From Phenylobacterium sp. (GTDB taxonomy: Bacteria; Pseudomonadota; Alphaproteobacteria; Caulobacterales; Caulobacteraceae), in NCBI GenBank assembly GCA_028290945.1, contig JAQGIV010000022.1, forward strand, positions 1 to 40,486: 40,486 bases of DNA, written 5' to 3'. Of the stretch, positions 31,683 to 39,303 are shown in pieces (the stretch's first letter is position 1; each line of letters begins with the position of its first letter). The notes under the pieces are model-generated. The model was not told where the DNA came from and did not search any database. It saw only the letters and a program-made list of their open reading frames with translations. The position numbers and the translations under genes are program-made.

Positions 31683-31955
31683 ATGTTCGCCATCCTCCTG
31701 GCGGCCGCCGTCGCCGCCGCCGATCCGGCCCAGCCGCCGGCCACCCCGACCACCACCGTGAGCCCGGTGGCCGTCACCTCCGGCCCGACGGCGAACGGCG
31801 AGAAGCTGGTCTGCTGGATGGAGGCTCCGAGCGGCAGCCATCAGAAGGAGCGCATCTGCGCCACCCAGGCGCAGCTCGACCGCTCACGCCGCAACGCCCA
31901 GGACTACATGACCCAGAAGAAGTTCGAGCTGAACAAGGGGCTGGTCGGCAACTAG
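31683..31955 (+). CDS. Small exported protein, unknown (90 aa)
   Basis: A 90-residue protein with a signal-like N-terminus (MFAILLAAAVAAADPAQ), a Pro/Thr-rich linker and a C-terminal part with two Cys (LVCWMEAPSGSHQKERICATQAQLDRSRRNAQDYM) that could make a disulfide. Similar short Cys-containing exported proteins occur in Caulobacterales, but no function is known to me. ATG 31683 has GGGAG upstream. Its stop codon and that of the convergent prolyl oligopeptidase share CTAG (31952-31955). Confidence 0.7.
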   Translation: MFAILLAAAVAAADPAQPPATPTTTVSPVAVTSGPTANGEKLVCWMEAPSGSHQKERICATQAQLDRSRRNAQDYMTQKKFELNKGLVGN

Positions 31956-34081
31956 TCCACCAGCCGCTGGGTCAGGTAGGTGTACTCCAGCGAGAGCCGC
32001 AGCGCGGTCTCGTTGAGGTTGGCGGCGGCGGCGTGGCCGCCCTCCAGGTTCTCGTAATAGAGGTAGTCGTAGCCCAGCGCCTTCAGCCGGGCCGCGGCCT
32101 TGCGGGCGTGGGCCGGATGCACCCGGTCGTCCTTGGTGGAGGTCTCCAGGAAGACCTTCGGATAGGGCTGGCCCTTCTTCAGGTTCTGATAGGGCGAATA
32201 GCTCTCCAGCACCTTGCGCTCGGCCGGGATGGCCGGGTCGCCGTACTCGCCGACCCAGGAGGCGCCGGCCCCGATGTGGGTGTAGCCGATCATGTCGAAC
32301 AGCGGCACCTGGATGACGACGGCGCGGTAGAGTTCGGGATGCTTGGTCAGCGCCACGCCCATCAAGAGGCCGCCGTTGGAGCCGCCCATGACGCCGAGCC
32401 GGCGGGGTGACGTGATCTTGCGCTTGATCAGGTCCTGGCTGACCGCGAAGAAGTCGTCATAGACCCGCATGCGGTTGAGCTTCAGCCCGGCATTGTGCCA
32501 GCGGGGGCCGAACTCGCCGCCGCCGCGGATGTTGGCGACCACATAGACGCCGCCCTTCTCCAGCCACAGCTTGCCGACCGTGCCGGAATAGGCCGGCGAC
32601 TGGGAGACCTGGAAGCCGCCGTAGGCGTAGAGCAGCGTCGGCGCGGCGCCGTCGAACTTCAGGTCCTTCGGCCGCACCACGAAGTACGGGACCTTCGTGC
32701 CGTCCTTTGAGGTCGCCCAGTACTGCTCGACCAGGTCCCTGGAGGCGTCGAAGCGCGGCGGCAGGCTCTTCAGCTTCTCAGGCGCGCCTTCGACGGCGTC
32801 GGCCAGCCACTGGGTAGTGGGCGTCAGGAAGCTGGTCACGCCGAGGATCAGCCGGTTGTCGCGGTCGGAGGCCGAGGCGATGTGGATCGAGCTATCCTTC
32901 GGCAGGTCGAGCCGGGTCGGCGTCCAGGCCTGGCCGTCGCGGGCGAAGCTCAGCACCTGGCCCTTGACGTTGTCGTAGAGCGCCACGACGAGGCGATCGC
33001 GCGTGGTCGCCACCTGTTCGACGGCCTGGCTTTCCGTCGGCCGCAGCACCAGGCGCGCCTTGGGATGCGCCGGATCGGCCTTCAGGGCGGCGAGGTCGAG
33101 GACCAGCAGGTCGCCCTCCTTGAAGCCGGCTCCAGAGGATCCTTCGGGCCAGTCCTGCTCCAGGGTGACGGCCACCTGGCCGGCCACATAGCCCTGGATC
33201 GTCGACTTGGTGGGCAGCCCCACCTTCACCACGCCCTTGTCGGTGAGCAGCTGGTGCTGGGTATTGAAGAAGTCGAGGGCCTGCTCGACGAACACCGCGG
33301 CCGGCTTGCCGTCCGGCTCGTGCAGCACCAGGGGGGCGACGGCGACGTCCTTCTTCGAGCCGCGGAACACCTCGGTGGCGGCGCTCAGCGGCTGGCCGCG
33401 CTTCAAGAGCTTGAGGATGTAGGGATAGCTCGACTCGGTGACGTCGCCCTTGGTCCATTCGGTGGCGACGACGAGGGTGTCGCGGTCGATCCACGTGACG
33501 TTGTGCTTGGCTTCGGGGAGGTTGAAGCCGCCGTCCACGAACCTGCCGGCCTGGGCGTCGAACTCGCGGACGGTGACCGCGTCCTTGCCGCCATCCGAGA
33601 GCGAGACCAGGCACAGCCGGTCGTCGGGGGTCAGGCAGTCGGCGCCCTTGAACACCCAGTTGGCCTTCTCGGCCCTGGAGACCGCGTCGAGGTCGAGGAG
33701 GGTCCGATATTCGGGTTTGTCGGAACGGTAGCTTGCCACCGTGGTCGTCCGCCAGACGCCGCGCACATGGTCCTGGTCCTGCCAGAGGTCGCGCAGACTG
33801 CCGTCGCCGGCCAGCGCGACATTGGGGATGCGGTCCTTGGCGGTGACGATCTTCAGGGCGTCGGCATGCAGGCCGGCGTAGCGCGGATCGGTCTGCAGCT
33901 GCGGCAGGGAGCGGGCGTTCTCAGCCTTGGCGAAGTCGAGCGCCCGCTTGCCCTCGATCTCTTCCATGTAGGCGAAGGGATCCTTGGACGGCGCGGATTT
34001 CTGGGGCGCCGATTTCGGGTGCGCGGGGGCCGCCGCCATAAGCACTACTCCGGCCGCAAGGATCGTCAGGGAACGTATCAT
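31952..34081 (-). CDS. Prolyl oligopeptidase-family serine peptidase (S9A)
   Basis: A 709-residue exported peptidase cutting small peptides after Pro or related residues. Signal peptide about 1-20 (LTILAAGVVLMAAAPAH), then a beta-propeller domain (about 30-450) and the alpha/beta-hydrolase domain with Ser568 (GVMGGSNGGLLMG), Asp at about 652 (STKDDRVHPAH) and His683 (NLEGGHAAA). ATG 34081 is chosen because the signal peptide begins there. The longer frame up to 34252 is the translation of a palindromic repeat (MAGLVPAIH...) and is not part of the protein. Confidence 0.93.
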   Translation of the reverse strand: MIRSLTILAAGVVLMAAAPAHPKSAPQKSAPSKDPFAYMEEIEGKRALDFAKAENARSLPQLQTDPRYAGLHADALKIVTAKDRIPNVALAGDGSLRDLWQDQDHVRGVWRTTTVASYRSDKPEYRTLLDLDAVSRAEKANWVFKGADCLTPDDRLCLVSLSDGGKDAVTVREFDAQAGRFVDGGFNLPEAKHNVTWIDRDTLVVATEWTKGDVTESSYPYILKLLKRGQPLSAATEVFRGSKKDVAVAPLVLHEPDGKPAAVFVEQALDFFNTQHQLLTDKGVVKVGLPTKSTIQGYVAGQVAVTLEQDWPEGSSGAGFKEGDLLVLDLAALKADPAHPKARLVLRPTESQAVEQVATTRDRLVVALYDNVKGQVLSFARDGQAWTPTRLDLPKDSSIHIASASDRDNRLILGVTSFLTPTTQWLADAVEGAPEKLKSLPPRFDASRDLVEQYWATSKDGTKVPYFVVRPKDLKFDGAAPTLLYAYGGFQVSQSPAYSGTVGKLWLEKGGVYVVANIRGGGEFGPRWHNAGLKLNRMRVYDDFFAVSQDLIKRKITSPRRLGVMGGSNGGLLMGVALTKHPELYRAVVIQVPLFDMIGYTHIGAGASWVGEYGDPAIPAERKVLESYSPYQNLKKGQPYPKVFLETSTKDDRVHPAHARKAAARLKALGYDYLYYENLEGGHAAAANLNETALRLSLEYTYLTQRLVD

Positions 34082-34130
34082 GCCGGCGATAGAGGCGAGG
34101 GTTCGCGGAAACCTCAACCCATTTCCGATC

Positions 34131-34255
34131 GTCATTCGCGGGCTTGGCCCGCGAATCCATGAACGCAGGCGCTTCGGAACTACACGCGGCGGCGGCGCTC
34201 CGGATCGCCGGCTCCGCCTGCGTTTATGGATGGCCGGGACAAGCCCGGCCATGAC
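34131..34255. repeat. Inverted palindromic repeat pair upstream of the prolyl oligopeptidase gene
   Basis: Left hairpin ATTCGCGGGC-TTG-GCCCGCGAAT (34134-34156) and right hairpin ATGGCCGGG-ACAAG-CCCGGCCAT (34230-34252). They are framed by GTCAT/ATGAC ends and joined by inner inverted arms CCATGAACGCAGGCG and CGCCTGCGTTTATGG (14 of 15 matched). This is the class whose translation reads AGLVPAIH or GTSPAMT, common in alphaproteobacteria. It occupies the intergenic region and likely overlaps promoter sequence of the peptidase gene. Confidence 0.85.
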
Positions 34256-34277
34256 GTTCTTATTTTGATGGTCTTGG

Positions 34278-34427
34278 TCATCCCCGCCGTTCGCGCCAGA
34301 TCGCCCGGGCGAGTGCGGGGCGGACCAGGAACAGGCCGGTCCAGACCACCAGGGCGGCGGCGCGGCGGGCGCGGCGGCGGGGGCGGATCTCCAGTTCGAA
34401 GGCGGTGGCGTAGTCGCAGGTGGTCAT
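34278..34427 (-). CDS. Small membrane protein following the WYL regulator gene (49 aa)
   Basis: A 49-residue protein (MTTCDYATAFELEIRPRRRARRAAALVVWTGLFLVRPALARAIW in outline) with an amphipathic N-terminus, an Arg cluster and one short hydrophobic segment. ATG 34427 has a strong GAGGAG ribosome-binding site, which argues for a real gene. It starts 28 bp after the stop of the WYL regulator gene, so they are probably co-transcribed. Function unknown. Confidence 0.55.
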   Translation of the reverse strand: MTTCDYATAFELEIRPRRRARRAAALVVWTGLFLVRPALARAIWRERRG

Positions 34428-34455
34428 GGCGGGCTCCTCGTTCGACGAGGAAGGT

Positions 34456-35454
34456 CTAGGCGCCCGGTGCGACAGATGCGGACGCATGGGCGGCGCGGGC
34501 CAGTTCGATCTGCTCGACCAGCGTGCGGCGCAGGATGTCGGGGGCCAGCACCTCCACCTGGTCGCCCCAGGTGAACAGGTGCCAGGCGAGCTCGCGCATG
34601 CCGCTGGCGCGGAAGCGGACCAGCACCGAGCCGTCGGCCTGCTGCTCCAGGACCTGGTCGGAATGGAACCGCCAGCGCAGCGCGCCCTCGGCAGAGGCCG
34701 GCAGGATGCGCAGCGCCACGTCCTGGGTGTCGTCCTGGTAGATGCCGAAGCTCTCGTCGGCATAGTCCTGCAGGGAGAAGGCCGGGTCGCGGCGAGCCGG
34801 CTTGCCGGTGACGGCCACGTCGCGGATGCGGTCGAGGCGCCAGTTGCGCGGGCTCCCCTCGCCTTCCGAGGCGACCAGGTAGTTGGCGCGGCCGAACAGG
34901 ATGCCGTAGGGCGTAACCTCGCGGACCCGGCCGGGCGCCGAGCCGCCCTCGTAGCGGAAGCTGAGCGTCGAGAGGCCTTTCAGCGCCTCGCGCACCGCCT
35001 GCAGCACGGTGTCGTCCTCGAACGGCCGGGGGCCGGCCTGCACGGCGATGGTCTCGGCCTGCAGCAAGGCCTCGAGGTCGGGGGCGAGCCGCCGGCGGGC
35101 CGCGGCGCGGGTGGCCGACAGCACCTTGTGCTCCAGGGAGCGCAGGGCGGCGGCGCGGGCGGTGGCCCCCTGGCCGGAGAACATGTCCGCCGCGCTGGCC
35201 AGGGCCGCCAGCTCCTCGGCGGTGGGCGCCTGGAAGAGGCCGTCGAGGCCGGACGGGATGCGGAACCGCCGCGTCGGCGGATCATCCACCTCCTCCAGCT
35301 GCGGGAACACCTCGCGCACCGCGTCGCGCATGCGCTCGGCCGTGCGGCGGCCGACGTCAAGCCGCTCGGCCATCTCGTCCAGCGTCAGGCCCTCGGCGGT
35401 CGAGGCCAGCAGGCGGGCGAGCGCCAGCAGTCGGCCGGCCTTTTCGTGGCGCAT
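34456..35454 (-). CDS. WYL-domain transcriptional regulator (YafY type)
   Basis: A 332-residue regulator with an N-terminal HTH (LLALARLLASTAEGLTLDEMAERLDVGRRTAERM in outline, residues about 8-45) and a WYL domain (about 150-240, with TPYGILFGRANYLVASEGEG and RNWRLDRIRDV) followed by a WCX-like C-terminal part (FRASGMRELAWHLFTWGDQVEVLAP). WYL proteins sense ligands such as nucleotides or nucleic acids in several DNA-damage and defence systems; the target here is unknown. It is divergent from a 95-residue unknown gene and followed by a small membrane protein gene. Confidence 0.9.
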   Translation of the reverse strand: MRHEKAGRLLALARLLASTAEGLTLDEMAERLDVGRRTAERMRDAVREVFPQLEEVDDPPTRRFRIPSGLDGLFQAPTAEELAALASAADMFSGQGATARAAALRSLEHKVLSATRAAARRRLAPDLEALLQAETIAVQAGPRPFEDDTVLQAVREALKGLSTLSFRYEGGSAPGRVREVTPYGILFGRANYLVASEGEGSPRNWRLDRIRDVAVTGKPARRDPAFSLQDYADESFGIYQDDTQDVALRILPASAEGALRWRFHSDQVLEQQADGSVLVRFRASGMRELAWHLFTWGDQVEVLAPDILRRTLVEQIELARAAHASASVAPGA

Positions 35455-35531
35455 CTCAGCTTACGTCCGTTTCTGTCGCAACGGGGGATCAGAACCAGAC
35501 CCATCGACTTCCCGCAACGGAGTTTCGCCCG

Positions 35532-35819
35532 ATGGCCTCCTACCGCCCCTACAAGCCCGCCTACGCCCGCCCGGCCCGCAAGCTGGAGACCTTCGAGCGC
35601 CCGATGCTGCCGGCCGCCGTGGTCGACGCCGTGCTGCGCTTCCACGACGAGGAGCAGGACCAGGGCGCGGGCCGCACCCTGCTGCGCCTGTCGCCGCGGC
35701 GCCTGCGCGAGCGCGACATCCGCGCGGCGCTGGGCGAACTGACCGAGCGGGCGGCCAACGTCGCGATCCTGTGGAACGAGCGGGAGGGCGAGATCATCCG
35801 GGTGCTGGAGGCGGCGTGA
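35532..35819 (+). CDS. Hypothetical protein (95 aa)
   Basis: A 95-residue protein with a basic N-terminus (MASYRPYKPAYARPARKLE) and a helical body (PAAVVDAVLRFHDEEQDQGAGRTLLRLSPRRLRERDIRAAL in part). No family recognised, no membrane segment or signal. ATG 35532 lies 77 bp from the divergent WYL regulator start, so the two may share a promoter region and regulation. Codon use matches neighbouring genes, supporting a real gene. Confidence 0.6.
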   Translation: MASYRPYKPAYARPARKLETFERPMLPAAVVDAVLRFHDEEQDQGAGRTLLRLSPRRLRERDIRAALGELTERAANVAILWNEREGEIIRVLEAA

Positions 35820-35875
35820 GCGCCGTGGCAAGCTGCGCCGCGGCGGCCATGGGGGCGCAGGCGTGAGGAGCGGCC

Positions 35876-36724
35876 GTGGCGCACAGCGTCCGACCCGGCG
35901 AATTCGAGGGCACGCTGGAGCGCGCCGCCGCCCCTGAAGGCGCCTTCGACGTGCGCGCCTTCGCCGTGCGGCCGCAGGGCCAGCACATCGACACCCACAC
36001 CCACGCCGAAGCCCATTTGATGCTGGTGCTGGCCGGCGCCTACATCTCCACGGCGCGCGGCGCGCCGGACTATGCCCGCCCGCCCTTCCTGGTGTTCGAC
36101 CCGCCGGGGACGACGCACCGCGACCGCTTCGCCGACAGCGCCGGAGCCTTTGTCTCAGTGACCCTGACCGCGCAGGCGTTGGCGACGGCGCGCGCGGCGG
36201 GCGGCCTGCCCGAGATGGCGACGGTGCTGGACCGGCCGGCGGCGATGGCGGCGGCGGTGCGGGTGGCCCGCGAGATGCCCGGCGCCGTGCGCGACGCCGC
36301 CGTCGTCGAGGCCGCGGCCTGGGAGCTGATCGGCGCGGTCGCCGAGGACCAGCCCGGGCGCTCGACGCCGGGCTGGGCGCATCTGGCCTTCGAGGCGGTC
36401 ATGGACGACGCGGCCGAGGCCGACCTGAGCGTCGCCGACATCGCCCGGGCGGTCGGCGTGCATCCCGTGCACCTGGCCCGCGTGTTCCGCCAGGCCTGGG
36501 GCTGCTCGCCGGGCGAGCTGATGCGTTGGCGGCGCGTCGAGCGGGCCTGCGACCTGCTCCGCGACACGGCGTGGCCGGCGGCCGAAATCGCCGCGGCGGT
36601 GGGCTTCGTGGATCAAAGCCACATGACGCGAGCCTTCCGAGCGGTGACCGGCCTGCCGCCGGGTGGCTGGCGGCGCGCGCGGCATGTTGCGCCGATACAA
36701 GACGGCAAGGCCTGGGCCGCCTAG
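35876..36724 (+). CDS. AraC-family transcriptional regulator
   Basis: A 282-residue regulator with an N-terminal cupin-type ligand domain (about 25-100, with HIDTHTHAEAHLMLVLAG) and a C-terminal double HTH: first helix pair LSVADIARAVGVHPVHLARVFRQAWG, second WPAAEIAAAVGFVDQSHMTRAFRAVTGLPPGGWR (in outline, 180-275). The start is GTG 35876, with GAGGAG 6 nt upstream. It is followed after 36 bp by a serine hydrolase gene on the same strand, a possible target. The ligand is unknown. Confidence 0.92.
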   Translation: MAHSVRPGEFEGTLERAAAPEGAFDVRAFAVRPQGQHIDTHTHAEAHLMLVLAGAYISTARGAPDYARPPFLVFDPPGTTHRDRFADSAGAFVSVTLTAQALATARAAGGLPEMATVLDRPAAMAAAVRVAREMPGAVRDAAVVEAAAWELIGAVAEDQPGRSTPGWAHLAFEAVMDDAAEADLSVADIARAVGVHPVHLARVFRQAWGCSPGELMRWRRVERACDLLRDTAWPAAEIAAAVGFVDQSHMTRAFRAVTGLPPGGWRRARHVAPIQDGKAWAA

Positions 36725-36760
36725 GGCTGACGGCTCCCCGCCACCTCGGATGGACCGCCC

Positions 36761-37816
36761 ATGCGCCCGCTCCTGCTTGCCGCCCTGATCGGCCTCTGGG
36801 CCTCCGCGGCCCTCGCCCAGGCCTTCGATCCGGTCACCGCCGCCGTGCGGGCTGGCGACTACAAGCAGATCACCAGCGTGGTCGTGGCCCGTCACGGCCA
36901 GGTGGTCTACGAGCAGTACTTCGATGCGGATCAGAGCGGGGGCGGAGCCGCAGCGCTGCGCAACACCCGCTCGGCGACCAAGACCATCACCGGCATGCTG
37001 GTGGGCGCCGCCGTCGATCGCGGCCTCCTGAAGGCCGAGGCTCACGTCCTCGACTACTTCCCCGACCGCGCGCCGCTGCAGAACCCCGATCCGCGCAAGG
37101 GCAAGATCACGGTCGAGGATTTCCTGACCATGAGCTCGCTGCTGGAATGCGACGACGAGAACGAGGTCTCGCGCGGCAACGAAGAGAAGATGTACCTCGT
37201 CGAGGACTGGGTGAAGTTCACCCTCGACCTGCCGATCAAGGGCTTCCCCGAGTGGATCCCGGCGCCGGACAAGTCGCCCTATGGCCGCGCCTGGAGCTAT
37301 TGCACCGCGGGGGCGGCGACGCTCGGCCCGCTGATCCAGCGGGCCGTGAAGCGGCCGCTGCCGGCCTTTGCGCAGGAGAGCCTGTTCGCCCCGCTGGGCA
37401 TCACCGACGCCAGGTGGCAGTTCACCCCGCTGCACGACGCCATGACCGGCGGCGGCCTGCAACTTTCCACCCGCGACCTGTGGAAGCTCGGCCAGCTCTA
37501 CCTGGACGGCGGCAAATGGCAGGGCCGGCAGGTGATCTCCGCCGACTGGGTGCGCCGCTCGGTGAGCCCGCACGCCAACGCCCGGCCGGACACCGACTAC
37601 GGCTATCTCTGGTGGCTGCAGGCCTTCCGCATCGGCGACAAGCCGGTGAAGACCTGGGGCATGTACGGGACCGGCGGCAACAAGGTCTATGTGCTGCCCG
37701 ACCAGGACGCCGTGGTGGTGGTGACCACCACCAGCTACCGCGTGCCGCATGCCGGCGACCTGACCGACAAGCTGTTCACCGGGCTTATCGTCCCGGCGAT
37801 CGGCGCGGCGCCTTAG
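36761..37816 (+). CDS. Exported serine hydrolase (beta-lactamase/class C-like fold)
   Basis: A 351-residue protein with a signal peptide (about 1-20, ending AALAQ). The SxxK motif is Ser71-Ala-Thr-Lys74. The second motif is YCT (Tyr180) in place of the classical YxN, and the third region is GTGGNK in place of KTG. This fits the broad beta-lactamase-related serine hydrolase group (esterases, peptidases) rather than a true beta-lactamase. It likely acts in the periplasm. ATG 36761; its stop overlaps by 3 bp the stop of the convergent DUF6285 gene. Confidence 0.88.
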   Translation: MRPLLLAALIGLWASAALAQAFDPVTAAVRAGDYKQITSVVVARHGQVVYEQYFDADQSGGGAAALRNTRSATKTITGMLVGAAVDRGLLKAEAHVLDYFPDRAPLQNPDPRKGKITVEDFLTMSSLLECDDENEVSRGNEEKMYLVEDWVKFTLDLPIKGFPEWIPAPDKSPYGRAWSYCTAGAATLGPLIQRAVKRPLPAFAQESLFAPLGITDARWQFTPLHDAMTGGGLQLSTRDLWKLGQLYLDGGKWQGRQVISADWVRRSVSPHANARPDTDYGYLWWLQAFRIGDKPVKTWGMYGTGGNKVYVLPDQDAVVVVTTTSYRVPHAGDLTDKLFTGLIVPAIGAAP

Positions 37817-38169
37817 GCGCCTTCGTGCTTGTAGCCGGGCTGGTCGATGGCCAGCTGGTCGAGGGTATTGGCGCGCAGCGTAGGCAGCAGACCAGGCGTC
37901 GCGGCGTCCAGGTCGCCGGACCGCAGCTTCTCGCAGAGTTCCCAGGTCAGGCCCTCGTAGGTCCCACCGTGGCCGAGGATCGGCTCCAGGCGCTGGACGG
38001 CGGCGGCCTTGGCCTCTTCGCCCAGGGTCAGCTCGCGGGTGACTGCCGCCAGGGCATTGGCCGCCACGCGGGCCAGGAAGGCGTTGCGCGGGTCGAGCTG
38101 GGGCCGGATCTGGTCGATCCAGCGGGCCACCGCCTCGGTCAGCTCCTGCGGCTTCGGATGGGTGATCAC
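37813..38169 (-). CDS. DUF6285 protein (LvaB-like accessory)
   Basis: A 118-residue helical protein (PKPQELTEAVARWIDQIRP, NAFLARVAANALAAVTREL, YEGLTWELCEKLRSGDLDAATPGLLPTLRANTLDQLAIDQPGY in part), matching what I know as DUF6285. In Pseudomonas putida the small protein LvaB acts with the kinase LvaA to phosphorylate 4-hydroxyvaleryl-CoA. Here the start GTG 38169 overlaps the stop of an APH-type kinase gene by 4 bp (GTGA), the same pairing. This strongly suggests a partner subunit, but the substrate is inferred. Confidence 0.75.
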   Translation of the reverse strand: MITHPKPQELTEAVARWIDQIRPQLDPRNAFLARVAANALAAVTRELTLGEEAKAAAVQRLEPILGHGGTYEGLTWELCEKLRSGDLDAATPGLLPTLRANTLDQLAIDQPGYKHEGA

Positions 38170-39188
38170 AGGCCGGCCTCCAAGAGGTTGATGAGGTCGA
38201 TCTCGGTTTCAGACACGCGTCGTCCGATCATCGGGCGCTCGACGGAGGCCTCGGCGCCGGTGGCCCAGCTGGCGTACATCATCAGGCACATGACGCCCCA
38301 CTTGAGGCTGCCCAGCGCCTGCCAGAAGCGCACGCGCTCCAGCGGCACGGGATCGCCGCCCGCCGCCGCGTAGCCGGCCAGCAGGTCGTCGTACTCCCCG
38401 AAGCCGCCCACCGGCCGGTCGGGGCGGCCGAAGCGCCAGGAGTTGACGCAGATCCAGCCCAGGTCCTCGGCCGGGTCGCCGATGTGGCTGAGCTCCCAGT
38501 CGAGCACGGCGGCCAGGCCCTTCTCCGCGTCGATGATCAGGTTGCCGTTCCGAAAGTCGCCGTGCAGCAGCACCGGCGGGCGGGGCTCCGGCAGGGCCTT
38601 CTTGAGGTGCTGGAAGGCCAGCTCCAGCACCGGGCGCTCGGCGCCGGTGGCGCGGTAGGCCTCCTCGTAGCGGCCGAGCTCGATGGCGGCGTCGGCGGTC
38701 TTCAGCTGGGCGGCTGCGGGCGGCGGAGCGGCGTGGATCCTGGCCAGCACCTCGCCGCACTGGCGGGCGAGGTCGCCGCGGACGGCGTCGAACTTCGCAT
38801 CGGAATTGATCTTGCGGCCCAGGGTCTCGCCGGCGATGCGGCGAGTGACATGGGCCTCGCCCAGGCCGTCGGCCTCATCGCAGAGGTGGACCAGCGGCGG
38901 GGCGGGCGCGCCGGCGCTGCGGGCGGCCTGGATCAAGGCGGCCTCGGCGGCCAGGCTGGTGGAGCGCGAGCTTTCCGGATCGAAGGGCGCCGAGCGGCGG
39001 CGCAGGATCAGCTCCTCTCGCCCCCCACCCTTCGAATTTGGCGGCCCCTCGACGGCGAAGGCCCAGGTTTCCATGCTGGCCCCGCCGGTCAGCCGCTGGG
39101 CGTCGACCGCGCGCGCGCCCTTGCCGGCCAGCCGGACGGCCAGCCTCGACAGCGCTGCGGGAACGTCGACCTGACCGTCTATCGGCAT
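38166..39188 (-). CDS. APH/choline-kinase-type phosphotransferase (LvaA-like, ACAD10/11 kinase domain-like)
   Basis: A 340-residue kinase with the APH fold: RLTGGASMETWAF (nucleotide loop), catalytic HGDFRNGN (His209, Asp211, Asn216) and AVLDWELSHIGDPAEDLGW (Asp230). This version matches the kinase half of animal ACAD10/ACAD11 and bacterial LvaA, which phosphorylate the hydroxyl of 4-hydroxyacyl-CoA as a first step of its breakdown. ATG 39188 (MPIDGQVDVPAAL) is preferred over an upstream frame extension to 39305. It overlaps the DUF6285 gene downstream and is divergent from an acyl-CoA dehydrogenase gene, 115 bp away. Confidence 0.88.
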   Translation of the reverse strand: MPIDGQVDVPAALSRLAVRLAGKGARAVDAQRLTGGASMETWAFAVEGPPNSKGGGREELILRRRSAPFDPESSRSTSLAAEAALIQAARSAGAPAPPLVHLCDEADGLGEAHVTRRIAGETLGRKINSDAKFDAVRGDLARQCGEVLARIHAAPPPAAAQLKTADAAIELGRYEEAYRATGAERPVLELAFQHLKKALPEPRPPVLLHGDFRNGNLIIDAEKGLAAVLDWELSHIGDPAEDLGWICVNSWRFGRPDRPVGGFGEYDDLLAGYAAAGGDPVPLERVRFWQALGSLKWGVMCLMMYASWATGAEASVERPMIGRRVSETEIDLINLLEAGL

Positions 39189-39303
39189 GACCCCACGGAA
39201 GCCCTTTCCTGGTCTAGGCTGCGATGTGGCGAGCGCCGGGCCCGCTTGTAAACACCGACCCAAGGTAAGGCCGCGCCAGACGGCCCCTCTCGAGGAACCC
39301 GCC

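Noticed and set aside
34082..34252. N-terminal extension of the prolyl oligopeptidase
   Set aside because: It is the translation of a palindromic repeat (MAGLVPAIH type), and a signal peptide starts at the ATG at 34081.
35817..35867. Short ORF between the 95-residue gene and the AraC gene
   Set aside because: Only 16 codons, Ala-rich, and no reason to think it is translated as more than a possible leader.
36761..37816. Antibiotic-resistance beta-lactamase
   Set aside because: It has SxxK but YCT instead of YxN and GTGG instead of KTG, fitting a general serine hydrolase rather than a true beta-lactamase.
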